From Adhaeribacter rhizoryzae (GTDB lineage Bacteria; Bacteroidota; Bacteroidia; Cytophagales; Hymenobacteraceae): DNA of 44,152 nucleotides. Every line of letters begins with the position of its first letter. The stretch's first letter is position 1. The notes beneath the pieces were generated by a model. That model was not told where the DNA came from. It was given only the letters and a program-made list of their open reading frames with translations, and made no database searches. The position numbers were made by a program, and so were the translations under genes. Where the stretch lies: NCBI RefSeq assembly GCF_008629685.1, contig NZ_VWSF01000035.1, forward strand, positions 1 to 44,152. Reading direction: 5' to 3'. Shown piece after piece: positions 33,585-41,927 of this stretch.

Positions 33585-35579
33585 ATGGAAGAATCAAGCG
33601 AACTAAAAAAGCTCCATTCCTTTCTGCAGGGCTTTGTCTACTTTGTGCTGTTTTTAGAGTTTTTGATTTTCCTATTTGCGGAGGCCGGGTTTACCGCCAG
33701 CATCCAGCCGGTATTATCCAAGCTGCAACGCATCGGCATCTATCAGGATATCTATTACGCCAAGGCTTTTACCTTCCTGCTGATTTTAATGGTGGCCATC
33801 GGTACCAAGGCCCGGAAGAACTTAAACTTTAACCCGGTTAAGCACATCTTTTTACCGCTGTTGATGGGCTTGGTTTTTTTCTTTGGCTCGGTTTATTTCT
33901 ACTTCCACCAAACAACTAAAATTTTAGCCTTCGAAGTTACCTGGTATGATGCGGCTTACATGGTCCTTTCCCTGGTGGGCGCCGTGATGATAAACATGGC
34001 GCTGGATAATATTTCCAAGCACATCCAGAGTGGCTTGATGAAAGATAGGTTCAACATAGAAAATGAATCCTTCGCGCAAAGCCAACAGCTGATGGAAACA
34101 CCCTTCAGCATTAACATCCCCATGCTCTATTATCACCAGCGGAAAATTAATAAAGGCTATTTGAATATTGTTAACCCTTTCCGGGCTACGCTGCTCATTG
34201 GTACCCCTGGTTCCGGTAAGTCTTACTCCATTGTCAACCCTTTTATTAAACAGATGCTGGCCAAAGGGTTTGCCATGGCTATCTATGATTTTAAGTTTCC
34301 GGACCTGGGCAAAATGGCTTATTACCATTACCTGCTCAACAAGAAAAAGGGCCCGCTGAAGGATTTTAAATTCCACGTGATAAATTTTAACAGCGTGGCG
34401 CACAGCCGCCGTTTTAACCCGCTAAAACCCAAGTACCTGCCTACGCTGGCTGATGCCACCGAAACGGCCGAGGCCTTATTGCAAAGCCTGATGAAGAGCG
34501 ATAAAGAATCCGGGGTTGCGCAGTTTTTTACTCAGTCCGCGGTAAACTTTCTGGCCAGCTGCATCTTTTTTCTGAGCCGGCACCAGGGCGGCAAGTATTC
34601 TACTTTCCCGCACGTACTGGCTTTTATAAACCTGGGCTATGATGAAATATTTGAAATGCTGTTTTCAGAACCGCAATTAATCAGTTTACTATCTCCTTTC
34701 CGGAGTGCCTACCAACACAAAGCTTTTGACCAACTGGAGGGCCAGATAGGTACCCTGAAAATTAACGTGGGCCGGTTAGCCACCAGGGAAACGTTCTGGG
34801 TGCTTTCCGGGGATGATTTTGAGCTTAAAATTACAGATCCTAATAATCCGGCGGTGGTGGTAATCGCCAATGACCCGGCCACGCAGAGCATTAACAACGC
34901 CTGCAACGCGCTTATTCTGAATCGCATGACCAAGCTTATCAATTCTAAAGGGAACTTGCCTTGTGGCCTGATTATAGACGAATCTCCAACCTTGTACGTG
35001 CACAAGGTAGAGAACCTGATTGCCACGGCCAGAAGCAACAAAATAGCCGTTTTACTGGGCTTACAGGAATTGCCCCAGTTGAAGCAGCAATACGGTCAGG
35101 AAACGGCTGATTCCATTTGCTCGGTGGCCGCTAATGTTATTTCCGGATCCGTCAGAAACAAGGATACGCTGGATTGGTTGGAAAAGCTTTTTGGTAAGGT
35201 AAGGCAGCAGCGGGAAGGAATCAGCATTGACCGCAGCAGCACCTCGATGTCGATGAATGAGGAAATGGGCGACTTAATTCCAGCTTCTAAAATAGCCACG
35301 TTGGCTGCCGGGGAGGTGGTGGCACAGGTGGCTTTTGATAACACCAAGTACGACGGGCAGCACGTAAACAGCACCTATAACTGTAAAATCGACCTGGATG
35401 TAAAATTCATATCACAGGAGGAAGAATTATATGTTAATATGCCAATATTTTATAATTTTGGTGATGATGGGGAAAGAAATTATATCCTAGATCAGAACTT
35501 TGCCAGAATCAACCGGGAAATAGAATCCTTAAAAGACCACTTCTACACGCATGAACTTAACCATAACCGATCTGGGTGA
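33585..35579 (+). CDS. VirD4/TraG-type coupling protein (T4CP)
   Basis: This 664-residue membrane ATPase brings the relaxase-DNA complex to the channel. The N-terminal quarter has about four transmembrane helices (about 12-36, 60-72, 88-108, 121-140). Walker A is GTPGSGKS (206-213), Walker B is in NLPCGLIIDESPTLYV, followed by ATARSNKIAVLLGLQELPQLK, the T4CP all-alpha/sensor region. In Bacteroidetes elements this protein is often named MobC. The last 60 codons are clearly more AT-rich than the rest. It overlaps the next gene by 29 bases. Confidence 0.9.
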   Translation: MEESSELKKLHSFLQGFVYFVLFLEFLIFLFAEAGFTASIQPVLSKLQRIGIYQDIYYAKAFTFLLILMVAIGTKARKNLNFNPVKHIFLPLLMGLVFFFGSVYFYFHQTTKILAFEVTWYDAAYMVLSLVGAVMINMALDNISKHIQSGLMKDRFNIENESFAQSQQLMETPFSINIPMLYYHQRKINKGYLNIVNPFRATLLIGTPGSGKSYSIVNPFIKQMLAKGFAMAIYDFKFPDLGKMAYYHYLLNKKKGPLKDFKFHVINFNSVAHSRRFNPLKPKYLPTLADATETAEALLQSLMKSDKESGVAQFFTQSAVNFLASCIFFLSRHQGGKYSTFPHVLAFINLGYDEIFEMLFSEPQLISLLSPFRSAYQHKAFDQLEGQIGTLKINVGRLATRETFWVLSGDDFELKITDPNNPAVVVIANDPATQSINNACNALILNRMTKLINSKGNLPCGLIIDESPTLYVHKVENLIATARSNKIAVLLGLQELPQLKQQYGQETADSICSVAANVISGSVRNKDTLDWLEKLFGKVRQQREGISIDRSSTSMSMNEEMGDLIPASKIATLAAGEVVAQVAFDNTKYDGQHVNSTYNCKIDLDVKFISQEEELYVNMPIFYNFGDDGERNYILDQNFARINREIESLKDHFYTHELNHNRSG

Positions 35580-35910
35580 ACGCCTGCAAATGCTTAGGAA
35601 GGCGATGGAACTTTCTCAAAAAGAACTGGCAGCGACGTTGGAGGTACAGCAAAACCAGATATCACGCTTAGAAAATGGAATAGGAGGAACCCTGGAGATG
35701 CTCCTGCAGCTCGTTAATTATTACGGAGAACACTTTCACCTACATTCCATGTTTTCAGAGGAATTTGAAGTTATAAAAAAATCTGAAAATTTATCCCAAC
35801 CGCTAGTTTACAACAGTATTGCGGTAGAGCGGTTGAAACTTTTAAAAACAGAGTTCTCGGACCAGATAACCGATATTATCAGCATTATCGAAAAGGAAGG
35901 GAGTTGTTAG
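35551..35910 (+). CDS. XRE-family helix-turn-helix regulator
   Basis: A 119-residue protein with an N-terminal XRE/Cro-type HTH (about 8-62: LGERLQMLRKAMELSQKELA, then VQQNQISRLENG) and a helical C-terminal part probably for dimerisation. It starts inside the end of the coupling-protein gene and is thus translated with the transfer operon, so it could give feedback control on transfer genes, for instance through the GTATATAC-type palindromes (inference). It converges with the M23 peptidase gene, overlapping it by 4 bases. Confidence 0.85.
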   Translation: MNLTITDLGERLQMLRKAMELSQKELAATLEVQQNQISRLENGIGGTLEMLLQLVNYYGEHFHLHSMFSEEFEVIKKSENLSQPLVYNSIAVERLKLLKTEFSDQITDIISIIEKEGSC

Positions 35911-36545
35911 TTGCCGCTGTTTTTTTTTCGGGCTTGTAATTTCAGGGTCCGGTAAATTATATCTAAAAAAGGGACGGGGTCTATGTTCTGGCCTCGGTGC
36001 CTGATGGCAAAGTGCAAATGGTCTCCGGTGCTTCTGCCGGTGCTACCAGTTATACCGATGACGATGCCGGCATTTAATTTCATTTTTTCCCGGACCATCA
36101 CCAAAGACAGATGGCCGTAGGTGGTTTGAAAATCACCGTGCTTCACCTCAATATAGTTTCCCAAGCCTCGGGAATAAGCCACTTTATTTACTTCCCCTGG
36201 CATAATGACCATTACCGAATCAGCATACCCCCTGAAGTCGATGCCATCATGAAACTTTTCTTTGCCCGTTAAAGGGTCTACCCGATACCCAAAATGACTA
36301 TTAATAACCGGCCTGGAAAGCGGCATGGAAACCCCGGTGCCAGTGGGGCCTGCTACCGGTTTAAATCTGGTGGAGTCAATCGCTTGTAAAGGCGATGTTA
36401 TCGCCACTATCCCTGTCCTGGCTGTAGCCGCATCCACTTGTACCTGCGGCAGATTTTTTACCTGCTTAATCGTGTTGAACTGGCCGTAGACAGCTGTGTA
36501 AAAAGCCACTACAGGAACAATAAATAGTGTTTTTAGCGTTTTCAT
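35907..36545 (-). CDS. M23-family peptidoglycan endopeptidase
   Basis: A 212-residue exported protein with a signal peptide (about 1-21) and a LytM/M23 domain (about 80-200). The metal ligands are H99 and D103 in KFHDGIDF and H178 in DHLHF, with the catalytic His145 in TYGHLS. It cuts peptide cross-links in the cell wall. Wall hydrolases in conjugative elements locally open peptidoglycan for the transfer channel, which fits its position beside the tra genes, though it is on the opposite strand and so separately expressed. Confidence 0.9.
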   Translation of the reverse strand: MKTLKTLFIVPVVAFYTAVYGQFNTIKQVKNLPQVQVDAATARTGIVAITSPLQAIDSTRFKPVAGPTGTGVSMPLSRPVINSHFGYRVDPLTGKEKFHDGIDFRGYADSVMVIMPGEVNKVAYSRGLGNYIEVKHGDFQTTYGHLSLVMVREKMKLNAGIVIGITGSTGRSTGDHLHFAIRHRGQNIDPVPFLDIIYRTLKLQARKKNSGN

Positions 36546-36685
36546 ATATTGTATATAATGTTTGCAATTATACTTATATGGTATATAAAAAAGAAATAAT
36601 TTTGGTTGCTGGTCAGTAAATCCTCTTATAATATGTATATTTACTCAAATATAATTCTTAAAAATACATTTAAATAATATCTGCT
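36546..36685. promoter_or_regulatory. Divergent promoter region with a GTATATA site
   Basis: This very AT-rich gap separates two divergent genes. ATTGTATATAAT (36548-36559) is a near palindrome two bases from the peptidase start, and a second GGTATATAAAA follows at about 36580. They resemble the sites at 21136 and 24117. Confidence 0.45.
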
Positions 36686-37336
36686 ATGAGTTTCCAAATT
36701 AAAGATTTGCCGTACGCTCAATTTGAGCAGTTGGGAATGAGTAGAAGGGATGTAATTACCATGCAACCTCAGGACTTGGCCGATTTGCTTAACGGGCACC
36801 GGACGGGTTTAATCTCTTTGAAAATTCAATTGGGAGAAGGGATGAAGCCGATGCAGACCCAGGCTAAGCTGAGCCTCACCCGCAACCCGGATAATACCTT
36901 GTCATTGGGTGTTCATCCCATTCTGGCTAAACCAATAAATACCATTGAGGCCTCGCCTGAGCAATGGGCTAAAATGCTGACCGGGGAGCCGATTGTAAAA
37001 GCGTCTAAGTCCTATAACGGCACCATAGAACCCCATCTGCACCAGTTGGATAAAGACACAAAAGAAATTCTAAGTGCCCGGGTAGGGGCCATTCAGATAC
37101 CGCATTCTATCCAGGACACCGTATTAACGCCGGCGCAGAAAGAGCAATTAAGAAACGGGCTGGCCATAGAAATTGAAGGCAAGGCCACCAAAGAAGCTAT
37201 TGTTGTCCGGCTCGATTTAAATGAGAGCAGAGGTTACATCATAACGTCCGTTGAACAAGCCAGGGAGCAAGGCCGCAATTCCAATTTAGATGTTACAAAA
37301 GGGAAAGAAAATGTAAGCCGGGGTATTAAAATGTAA
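36686..37336 (+). CDS. DUF4099/DUF3945-like mobile-element protein
   Basis: A 216-residue soluble protein. The lead LPYAQFEQLGMSRRDVITMQPQDLADLLNG and the later IEASPEQWAKMLTGEPIVK are typical of DUF4099/DUF3945 proteins carried by Bacteroidetes conjugative elements, often next to a TOPRIM/primase gene. The gene ends 5 bases before such a gene here, so the two probably work together in DNA processing after transfer. The biochemical role is unknown. Confidence 0.65.
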   Translation: MSFQIKDLPYAQFEQLGMSRRDVITMQPQDLADLLNGHRTGLISLKIQLGEGMKPMQTQAKLSLTRNPDNTLSLGVHPILAKPINTIEASPEQWAKMLTGEPIVKASKSYNGTIEPHLHQLDKDTKEILSARVGAIQIPHSIQDTVLTPAQKEQLRNGLAIEIEGKATKEAIVVRLDLNESRGYIITSVEQAREQGRNSNLDVTKGKENVSRGIKM

Positions 37337-37341
37337 AAGTC

Positions 37342-38448
37342 ATGACTTTTCAGGACTACCGAGAGAACGTTCCCATAACCGCAGTGGCGGAATCTTTGGG
37401 CTACCGGGTTGATTTGAAAAAGGGACGCGTAACCCTGGAATTTAAGCACCCGGATGGCGATACCGTTCTGATTGACCCAGCCAGAAAGCTTTATTATAAT
37501 CGGAATGGTACCCAGGACCGGGGGGATATAATAGAGTTCGTGAAAAATAGGCTCGATAAGTTTAACATTAGCTATGAACACCCCATTAACGGCGTAAATA
37601 AGGTACTCCAAACCTATGTAAACGAGTCTCAGTGCATTCCTATAAAGTACACCCCCCCTGCGCCGATAGCATTTGATACAAGCCGCTTCGAAGCTCCTAA
37701 AGCTTCTGTGTTTAAATTGCACTATCTCATCCAGGAAAGAGGGTTGGATATGGATACGATAAAGCGGTTTTCTCCCTTTATTCACTTGGTTAAGGATACG
37801 CAAGAAACCACCGGCAGACCCTACGAGAACATAGGGTTCCCTCTGACCAAACCAGGCAGTGAAATAATAGTGGGATGGGATTTACGGAATTATGGTTTTA
37901 AAGGAGTAGCCGCGGGCAGTGACCGGCAGAACGGAATGTGGATAGCTGATTTTGTAGGCAGCCCGGCGCGCACCAGGAACGTTCTATTTGGGGAGAATCC
38001 CATTGACCTAATGAGCTTCTACCAGCTATATAAACATAAGCTTGATTTAGATAACGCCGCTTTTATTTCTTTTGGCGGCGGTATAGCCAAGGGCCAGTTA
38101 CAGGGAGCTGTAAGGTATTGGGCTGATGTAAAAAAACATACGGCCTTTGATAATGACTATCAAGGCAAAATGTACGATATCGCTTTGGCCATCCACGTAA
38201 CCGGCAAGGATGTTCCTTTACCGCAGAAATTGGCGGATAGCCTTTTGTTTAAAGTGGAAGGCAAAAGCTTTGAAATTCCGGTAGATAAGATAAGCCTGGC
38301 TAGGTTTGAAAAGGCTTCCGGCATCCGGTCAAACGTGACTGTGCATAAAGCTACGGGTGGGAACAGGAATGGAATACCATTTAAGGATTTTAATGATATT
38401 ATTCATCCAAAAAATGCCTCTCAAATAAACAAAATAAAGCTACGATAG
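37342..38448 (+). CDS. TOPRIM/primase-like protein (TraP or DUF3991-like)
   Basis: A 368-residue protein. The N-terminal region (about 1-75) has the form of a CHC2-type primase lead without the zinc cysteines (VAESLGYRVDLKKGRVTLEF, then RGDIIEFVK). A DUF3991-like part follows, and then a TOPRIM-like core (FGENPIDLMSFYQLYKHKLD, with the acidic E and a TAFDNDYQGKMYD motif for DxD). Such proteins are thought to prime the complementary strand of transferred DNA in the recipient. It follows the DUF4099-like gene by 5 bases. Confidence 0.72.
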   Translation: MTFQDYRENVPITAVAESLGYRVDLKKGRVTLEFKHPDGDTVLIDPARKLYYNRNGTQDRGDIIEFVKNRLDKFNISYEHPINGVNKVLQTYVNESQCIPIKYTPPAPIAFDTSRFEAPKASVFKLHYLIQERGLDMDTIKRFSPFIHLVKDTQETTGRPYENIGFPLTKPGSEIIVGWDLRNYGFKGVAAGSDRQNGMWIADFVGSPARTRNVLFGENPIDLMSFYQLYKHKLDLDNAAFISFGGGIAKGQLQGAVRYWADVKKHTAFDNDYQGKMYDIALAIHVTGKDVPLPQKLADSLLFKVEGKSFEIPVDKISLARFEKASGIRSNVTVHKATGGNRNGIPFKDFNDIIHPKNASQINKIKLR

Positions 38449-38472
38449 TAAATATCCTTAAAGCCTACTTCC

Positions 38473-38910
38473 ATGAAAAGTTTATCGTACTTAAGTAGCA
38501 TTTTAGCACTGTTTCTTTTGCTAGCTAGTTGTGGTAAGGATGGTTCTGACCCAACACCCAATACAGCCTCTTTCCGGGTAGACTTCAATCAAAGCGGAGA
38601 TTATGAGAAATTCAATAAAATTATTTCTATCAGCGGAGGAGAGTTTAAATATAGGGGTACCAACGACATAGTGCCGGCAGCTTTAATCGGCGATGATTTA
38701 AAGGCTGCTAGTTTCTCTATAGAAGCGGACAATGTAGAAGAATTAGAAATTTCGACAATAACCGGGTTTTCTCCGGTTCAGTCTGGTCCTGCTACTATGA
38801 CCATGAAGTTTACCGTCTATAAGAATGGGGTATTGCTGGATGAGAAAAGCTTTACTTATACAGAAGTAACAAGAGACAAAAGCGAGGATCTTAATTATAA
38901 GGCTAATTGA
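38473..38910 (+). CDS. Small lipoprotein
   Basis: A 145-residue protein with a lipoprotein signal (LLLASC, acceptor Cys20) followed by a flexible GKDGSDPTPN linker and a beta-sandwich-like domain (FRVDFNQSGDYEKF, MTMKFTVYKNGVLLDEKSFTY). I recognise no family. It follows the TOPRIM-like gene by 24 bases on the same strand. Small lipoproteins in this position may act in entry exclusion or surface contact, but that is a guess. Confidence 0.6.
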   Translation: MKSLSYLSSILALFLLLASCGKDGSDPTPNTASFRVDFNQSGDYEKFNKIISISGGEFKYRGTNDIVPAALIGDDLKAASFSIEADNVEELEISTITGFSPVQSGPATMTMKFTVYKNGVLLDEKSFTYTEVTRDKSEDLNYKAN

Positions 38911-38988
38911 AAGGGCTAGATTCCGTTGAGATTATTGTTAAAAGTTAGCTAAAAATAACTGACAGCAATTGGTTAGCAGGCTGTCTAA

Positions 38989-39053
38989 CTGGTATCAGCG
39001 TCCGGTCCGATGGATACCAGAAGCCAGGTACCGGAAATGCGGGTAAGTTCCGG
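38989..39053. other. GC-rich segment with two perfect stems
   Basis: CTGGTATC (38989-38996) pairs with GATACCAG (39013-39020), and CCGGAA (39031-39036) with TTCCGG (39048-39053). The segment stands out in an AT-rich, non-coding 500-base stretch (38911-39417) and precedes a GTAATA block, as does a CCGG-rich patch at 7.9 kb. It could be part of a partition/origin module or a small RNA. Confidence 0.45.
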
Positions 39054-39131
39054 ACCAGCGAACGACCGTTGGCAAGGCGCCCAGCCGGGGAATACGTTGC
39101 CCACCGCTAGTATTTTCTTTTTAGCTGATGA

Positions 39132-39229
39132 GTAATATTGTATTACTATGTTTTTATAGGGCTCAGTAATATTATCTTATTTGTGTGCCGAATTATTATA
39201 TGATAAGTAATAAAGAATCATAAGTAATA
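39132..39229. repeat. GTAATA repeat block 3
   Basis: GTAATA starts at 39132, 39166, 39207 and 39224, and TATTAC at 39141. The order of GC-rich patch, GTAATA block and pyrimidine-rich module is the same as at 7.9-8.1 kb. Confidence 0.65.
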
Positions 39230-39281
39230 TAAGTAACATTGGGAATCAATTGACGGAATAATAGTATAGTGGAGCGTACTA

Positions 39282-39380
39282 TAGTTGTATAGGTTCTCTT
39301 TTCTTCCCTTTTGTAAAATTCGTTTACTGGCACCCTGCTTAAAGATAAATCGTAATTGTTTGGAATAGGTATTTATTGCT
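39282..39380 (+). repeat. 100-bp dispersed module, copy B
   Basis: This is the partner of 8042-8141, sharing TTCTCTTTTCTTCCCTTTTG, then a GGCACCC segment and a TAATTGTTTG-like end. It directly follows GTAATA block 3 and ends about 40 bases before a small membrane-protein gene. Confidence 0.7.
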
Positions 39381-39417
39381 TATTGGTATTTTATCCTAAT
39401 ACAAAGAACTGAGAATC

Positions 39418-39600
39418 ATGGACGCAATACCTTATATTATTATCGTCAGCCTAACTATCGGTGTTATTTGTACCTTTTTGCTTACACTGAATGACCGTAA
39501 AGAATTTATGGAAAAGGAAACGTACAAGACCCTCAGCATGATTTCTTTTGCTTTTAACATGACGGGTAGTGTCCTATGTGTTTTCATGTTATCTGTTTAA
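39418..39600 (+). CDS. Small two-helix membrane protein
   Basis: A 60-residue protein with transmembrane segments at about 5-24 and 41-59, joined by a charged loop (NDRKEFMEKETYK). No family recognised. The ATG is preceded by a purine-rich AAAGAACTGAGAATC stretch. It may be a plasmid-borne small membrane protein such as an exclusion factor or a toxin, but nothing specific supports either. Confidence 0.5.
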   Translation: MDAIPYIIIVSLTIGVICTFLLTLNDRKEFMEKETYKTLSMISFAFNMTGSVLCVFMLSV

Positions 39601-39715
39601 GCTGACACATAATAATGGCAGGAAGTAAGTGGAAAAATAGTATCCCCTTACCATAGGTTCGTCGCAGTTTTCATCTGTTTATGTAGTAAGTATGTTGATT
39701 ATGCATTATTTATAA

Positions 39716-39961
39716 ATGGCAACAAAAGAACTGTCTCCTAAATTTATTTTTTCAGCAATACCGCTCCTCATTGGTATGTTGCTTTTACTTTGGCAAGAAA
39801 ACGCACCGGTCTGGGTGGTTTATAGTTTAATGGCCATTGGTCTTATTTTTCTTAAACCGGTATTCAATGGCTGGCTGCTGCCATTCTGGCAACTGCTTAT
39901 GGGTTTATGCGGCGTAGTTTTATCAATAGAAATACTGCTCAGTTTCTTTAATAATCAGTAG
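39716..39961 (+). CDS. Small three-helix membrane protein
   Basis: An 81-residue hydrophobic protein with segments at about 9-24, 32-48 and 56-77 (the last ending SIEILLSFFNNQ). No family is recognised. It follows the 60-residue membrane protein by 115 bases on the same strand and may be cotranscribed with it. Confidence 0.5.
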   Translation: MATKELSPKFIFSAIPLLIGMLLLLWQENAPVWVVYSLMAIGLIFLKPVFNGWLLPFWQLLMGLCGVVLSIEILLSFFNNQ

Positions 39962-40120
39962 CACTTTACAGCTGTTATTAAGAACGGACAATCTCATAAG
40001 CGAATAACTATCAATCTTATAATAGCCTAAGTAACCTTAAGATTCGCCGACCTTATTGGGGTTTAACCGCTAGTCCAATGGCAAAGCCCCTGTCTTTAGC
40101 TTTTAAGGATTATTTTTAAT

Positions 40121-41389
40121 TTATCGCACTACCAGTATATCTTCCAGGCGCGTGGTATAACACGGCGTACTATAATCCTGTCTCATTTTCCAGGATTTCT
40201 CCATACCTTCTTTGGCTACTTTTACCAGGCCGCTGCCCATTTTGCTGCTTAGTAAATCCAGGGTTTGCATCAGGTCCAGGTGCTTGCCGCGGTCAATGGT
40301 ATCGAAAATATTGCCCTGCATGGCCGTGGCTGGGCTGATATCATCCAGGAGTACACCCGCTTTCTTGTACTTATAACCTTCGCGGTAAATGGCTTTTAAG
40401 GCGGTAAGCGCATAGCTCACCAGTTCCAGGGTAGAGTTGGTCGGCACCGGCAGCTGAATGGTTTTGCAATTGTTATACTGGGCCTGGTTCGGGTTAAAAG
40501 GGTTGGTTTCCACAAAAACGCTCAACTGCGAACAGCGGCTTTTTTGTTTTCGCAGTTTAAAAGCGCTGCGGGTCATATAAGTGGCTACCGCTTCCTGCAA
40601 CAAATCCAGCGACATTACCGGCTGGCCAAAGGAGCGTCTGGTGCAAATACCTTTCTTCGCCGGTGGTTCAATTTCCAAATCCGCGCAGGCTTCGCCGCGC
40701 AGCTCCTTTACAATGCGTAAACCCACAATGGTTAAATGTTTTTTGGCAAAAGCATCGTTTACATTGGCTAAATCCCAGGCCGTTAGTACCCCGAAGTTTC
40801 GGAGTTTGGTAGCATACTGCCGGCCAATGCCCCACACGTCGCCGACGTCCGTGATTTTGAGGGCCGCCGTAATATGTGCCGGCTGGTTTAAGACTAAAAC
40901 GCCTTGGGCTTTTTTTGATTTCTTGGCAATCCGGTTGGCCAGCTTGGCCAGGGTTTTAGTAGGGGCAATGCCCACGCAGATAGGCAGACCCAGCCATTTC
41001 CAAACCGTTCGCTTGATGTCCGCGCCATACTGCTGCAGATTGGTCTGATAGAAATTCCCCAGGTCTAAAAAGCCCTCGTCGATGCTGTAGATTTCCTGGT
41101 GAAGCGAGAAGGTGCCCAGCGTCCGGTGGAAACGGGTACTCATATCGTGAAAAAGTGGGTAGTTGCTGGAGTAAACGCGTACCTGGTATTTGTCAATAAT
41201 GGGTTTGGCTTCAAAAAATGGTTGCCCCATCTGGATGCCTAAATCCTTGGCTTCCTGGGACCGGGCGATGATTGAGCCGTCGTTGTTGCTCAGGACCACC
41301 AAGGGCACACCATTCAGCTCTGGTTTAAAAATCCGGAAGATAGAAGCATAACAGTTATTAATATCGGCATGGAGGAACAAGCTAGTCAT
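40121..41389 (-). CDS. umuC: UmuC-like Y-family DNA polymerase
   Basis: This 422-residue protein is the catalytic subunit of a polymerase V-type translesion polymerase. Catalytic acidic residues are D9 in FLHADINNCY and D104/E105 in YSIDEGFLDL. The palm, the thumb helix-hairpin-helix (TDVGDVWGIGRQYATKLRNFGV) and a little-finger domain with the UmuC-type C-terminal extension are present, at the usual length. Its first codon overlaps the umuD stop (ATGA), so the two are translated together. Expected to be damage-induced and mutagenic; plasmid-borne umuDC pairs raise host mutation and damage tolerance. Confidence 0.95.
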   Translation of the reverse strand: MTSLFLHADINNCYASIFRIFKPELNGVPLVVLSNNDGSIIARSQEAKDLGIQMGQPFFEAKPIIDKYQVRVYSSNYPLFHDMSTRFHRTLGTFSLHQEIYSIDEGFLDLGNFYQTNLQQYGADIKRTVWKWLGLPICVGIAPTKTLAKLANRIAKKSKKAQGVLVLNQPAHITAALKITDVGDVWGIGRQYATKLRNFGVLTAWDLANVNDAFAKKHLTIVGLRIVKELRGEACADLEIEPPAKKGICTRRSFGQPVMSLDLLQEAVATYMTRSAFKLRKQKSRCSQLSVFVETNPFNPNQAQYNNCKTIQLPVPTNSTLELVSYALTALKAIYREGYKYKKAGVLLDDISPATAMQGNIFDTIDRGKHLDLMQTLDLLSSKMGSGLVKVAKEGMEKSWKMRQDYSTPCYTTRLEDILVVR

Positions 41390-41841
41390 TTGCGGAACCT
41401 CCTGGCAATGCCCCGTACTACGCCCCAGACGAGTAATTCCAATTCTGAATTTTTAGTAATAGTAACCGGTGCGTATTTCTTATTACCCGGGACCAGCCTG
41501 GCCCCAGATTCGGTAATTTCGAGCATTTTAACCGTAAACTCATTATCCAGGTTGGCCAGGATAATATCTCCCGAACGGACTTCCAGGGAGCGGTCAATCA
41601 CGAGTAAATCCCCTTCAAATAAGTTAAAGTCAATCATGGAATCTCCTTCCAGCAAGACGTAGAAAGTGGCGGTGGGATTACCCGATAGAAAGTTTAAGAG
41701 ACTGATGCGCTCTTCAGCATAATCTTCGGCCGGGGAAGGAAAGCCAGCTTTGACGTAAGAACTAAATAAAGGCAGCTTGGTTTCCGCATCATACCCTAAC
41801 AATATCCAATGGACCGTGTCTGCATTTTTTACTTTGTTCAT
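41386..41841 (-). CDS. umuD: UmuD-like S24 peptidase subunit
   Basis: This 151-residue protein of the LexA/UmuD S24 family has the nucleophile Ser68 in EGDSM and the general-base Lys105 in FTVKMLE. An Ala32-Gly33 bond in VKAGFPSPAEDY is the expected RecA-stimulated self-cleavage site. The processed form binds UmuC to make the translesion polymerase. It has no DNA-binding domain, so it is not a LexA repressor. The upstream gap holds an 18-bp perfect palindrome. Confidence 0.94.
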   Translation of the reverse strand: MNKVKNADTVHWILLGYDAETKLPLFSSYVKAGFPSPAEDYAEERISLLNFLSGNPTATFYVLLEGDSMIDFNLFEGDLLVIDRSLEVRSGDIILANLDNEFTVKMLEITESGARLVPGNKKYAPVTITKNSELELLVWGVVRGIARRFRK

Positions 41842-41909
41842 AAGCTACTGGTAAGATTAAACTAATATAATTAGCATATACGAACAAAAGTAAATTTTAT
41901 ATATCATAT

Positions 41910-41927
41910 TTAGTAAATATTTACTAA
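41910..41927. promoter_or_regulatory. 18-bp perfect palindrome upstream of umuDC
   Basis: TTAGTAAATATTTACTAA is a perfect palindrome about 70 bases before the umuD start. A GCATATACGAAC segment lies between it and the gene. Either may be a damage-response operator. The rest of the 291-base gap shows only a strong AGGAGAGG followed by a seven-codon frame at about 42051-42074. Confidence 0.5.
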
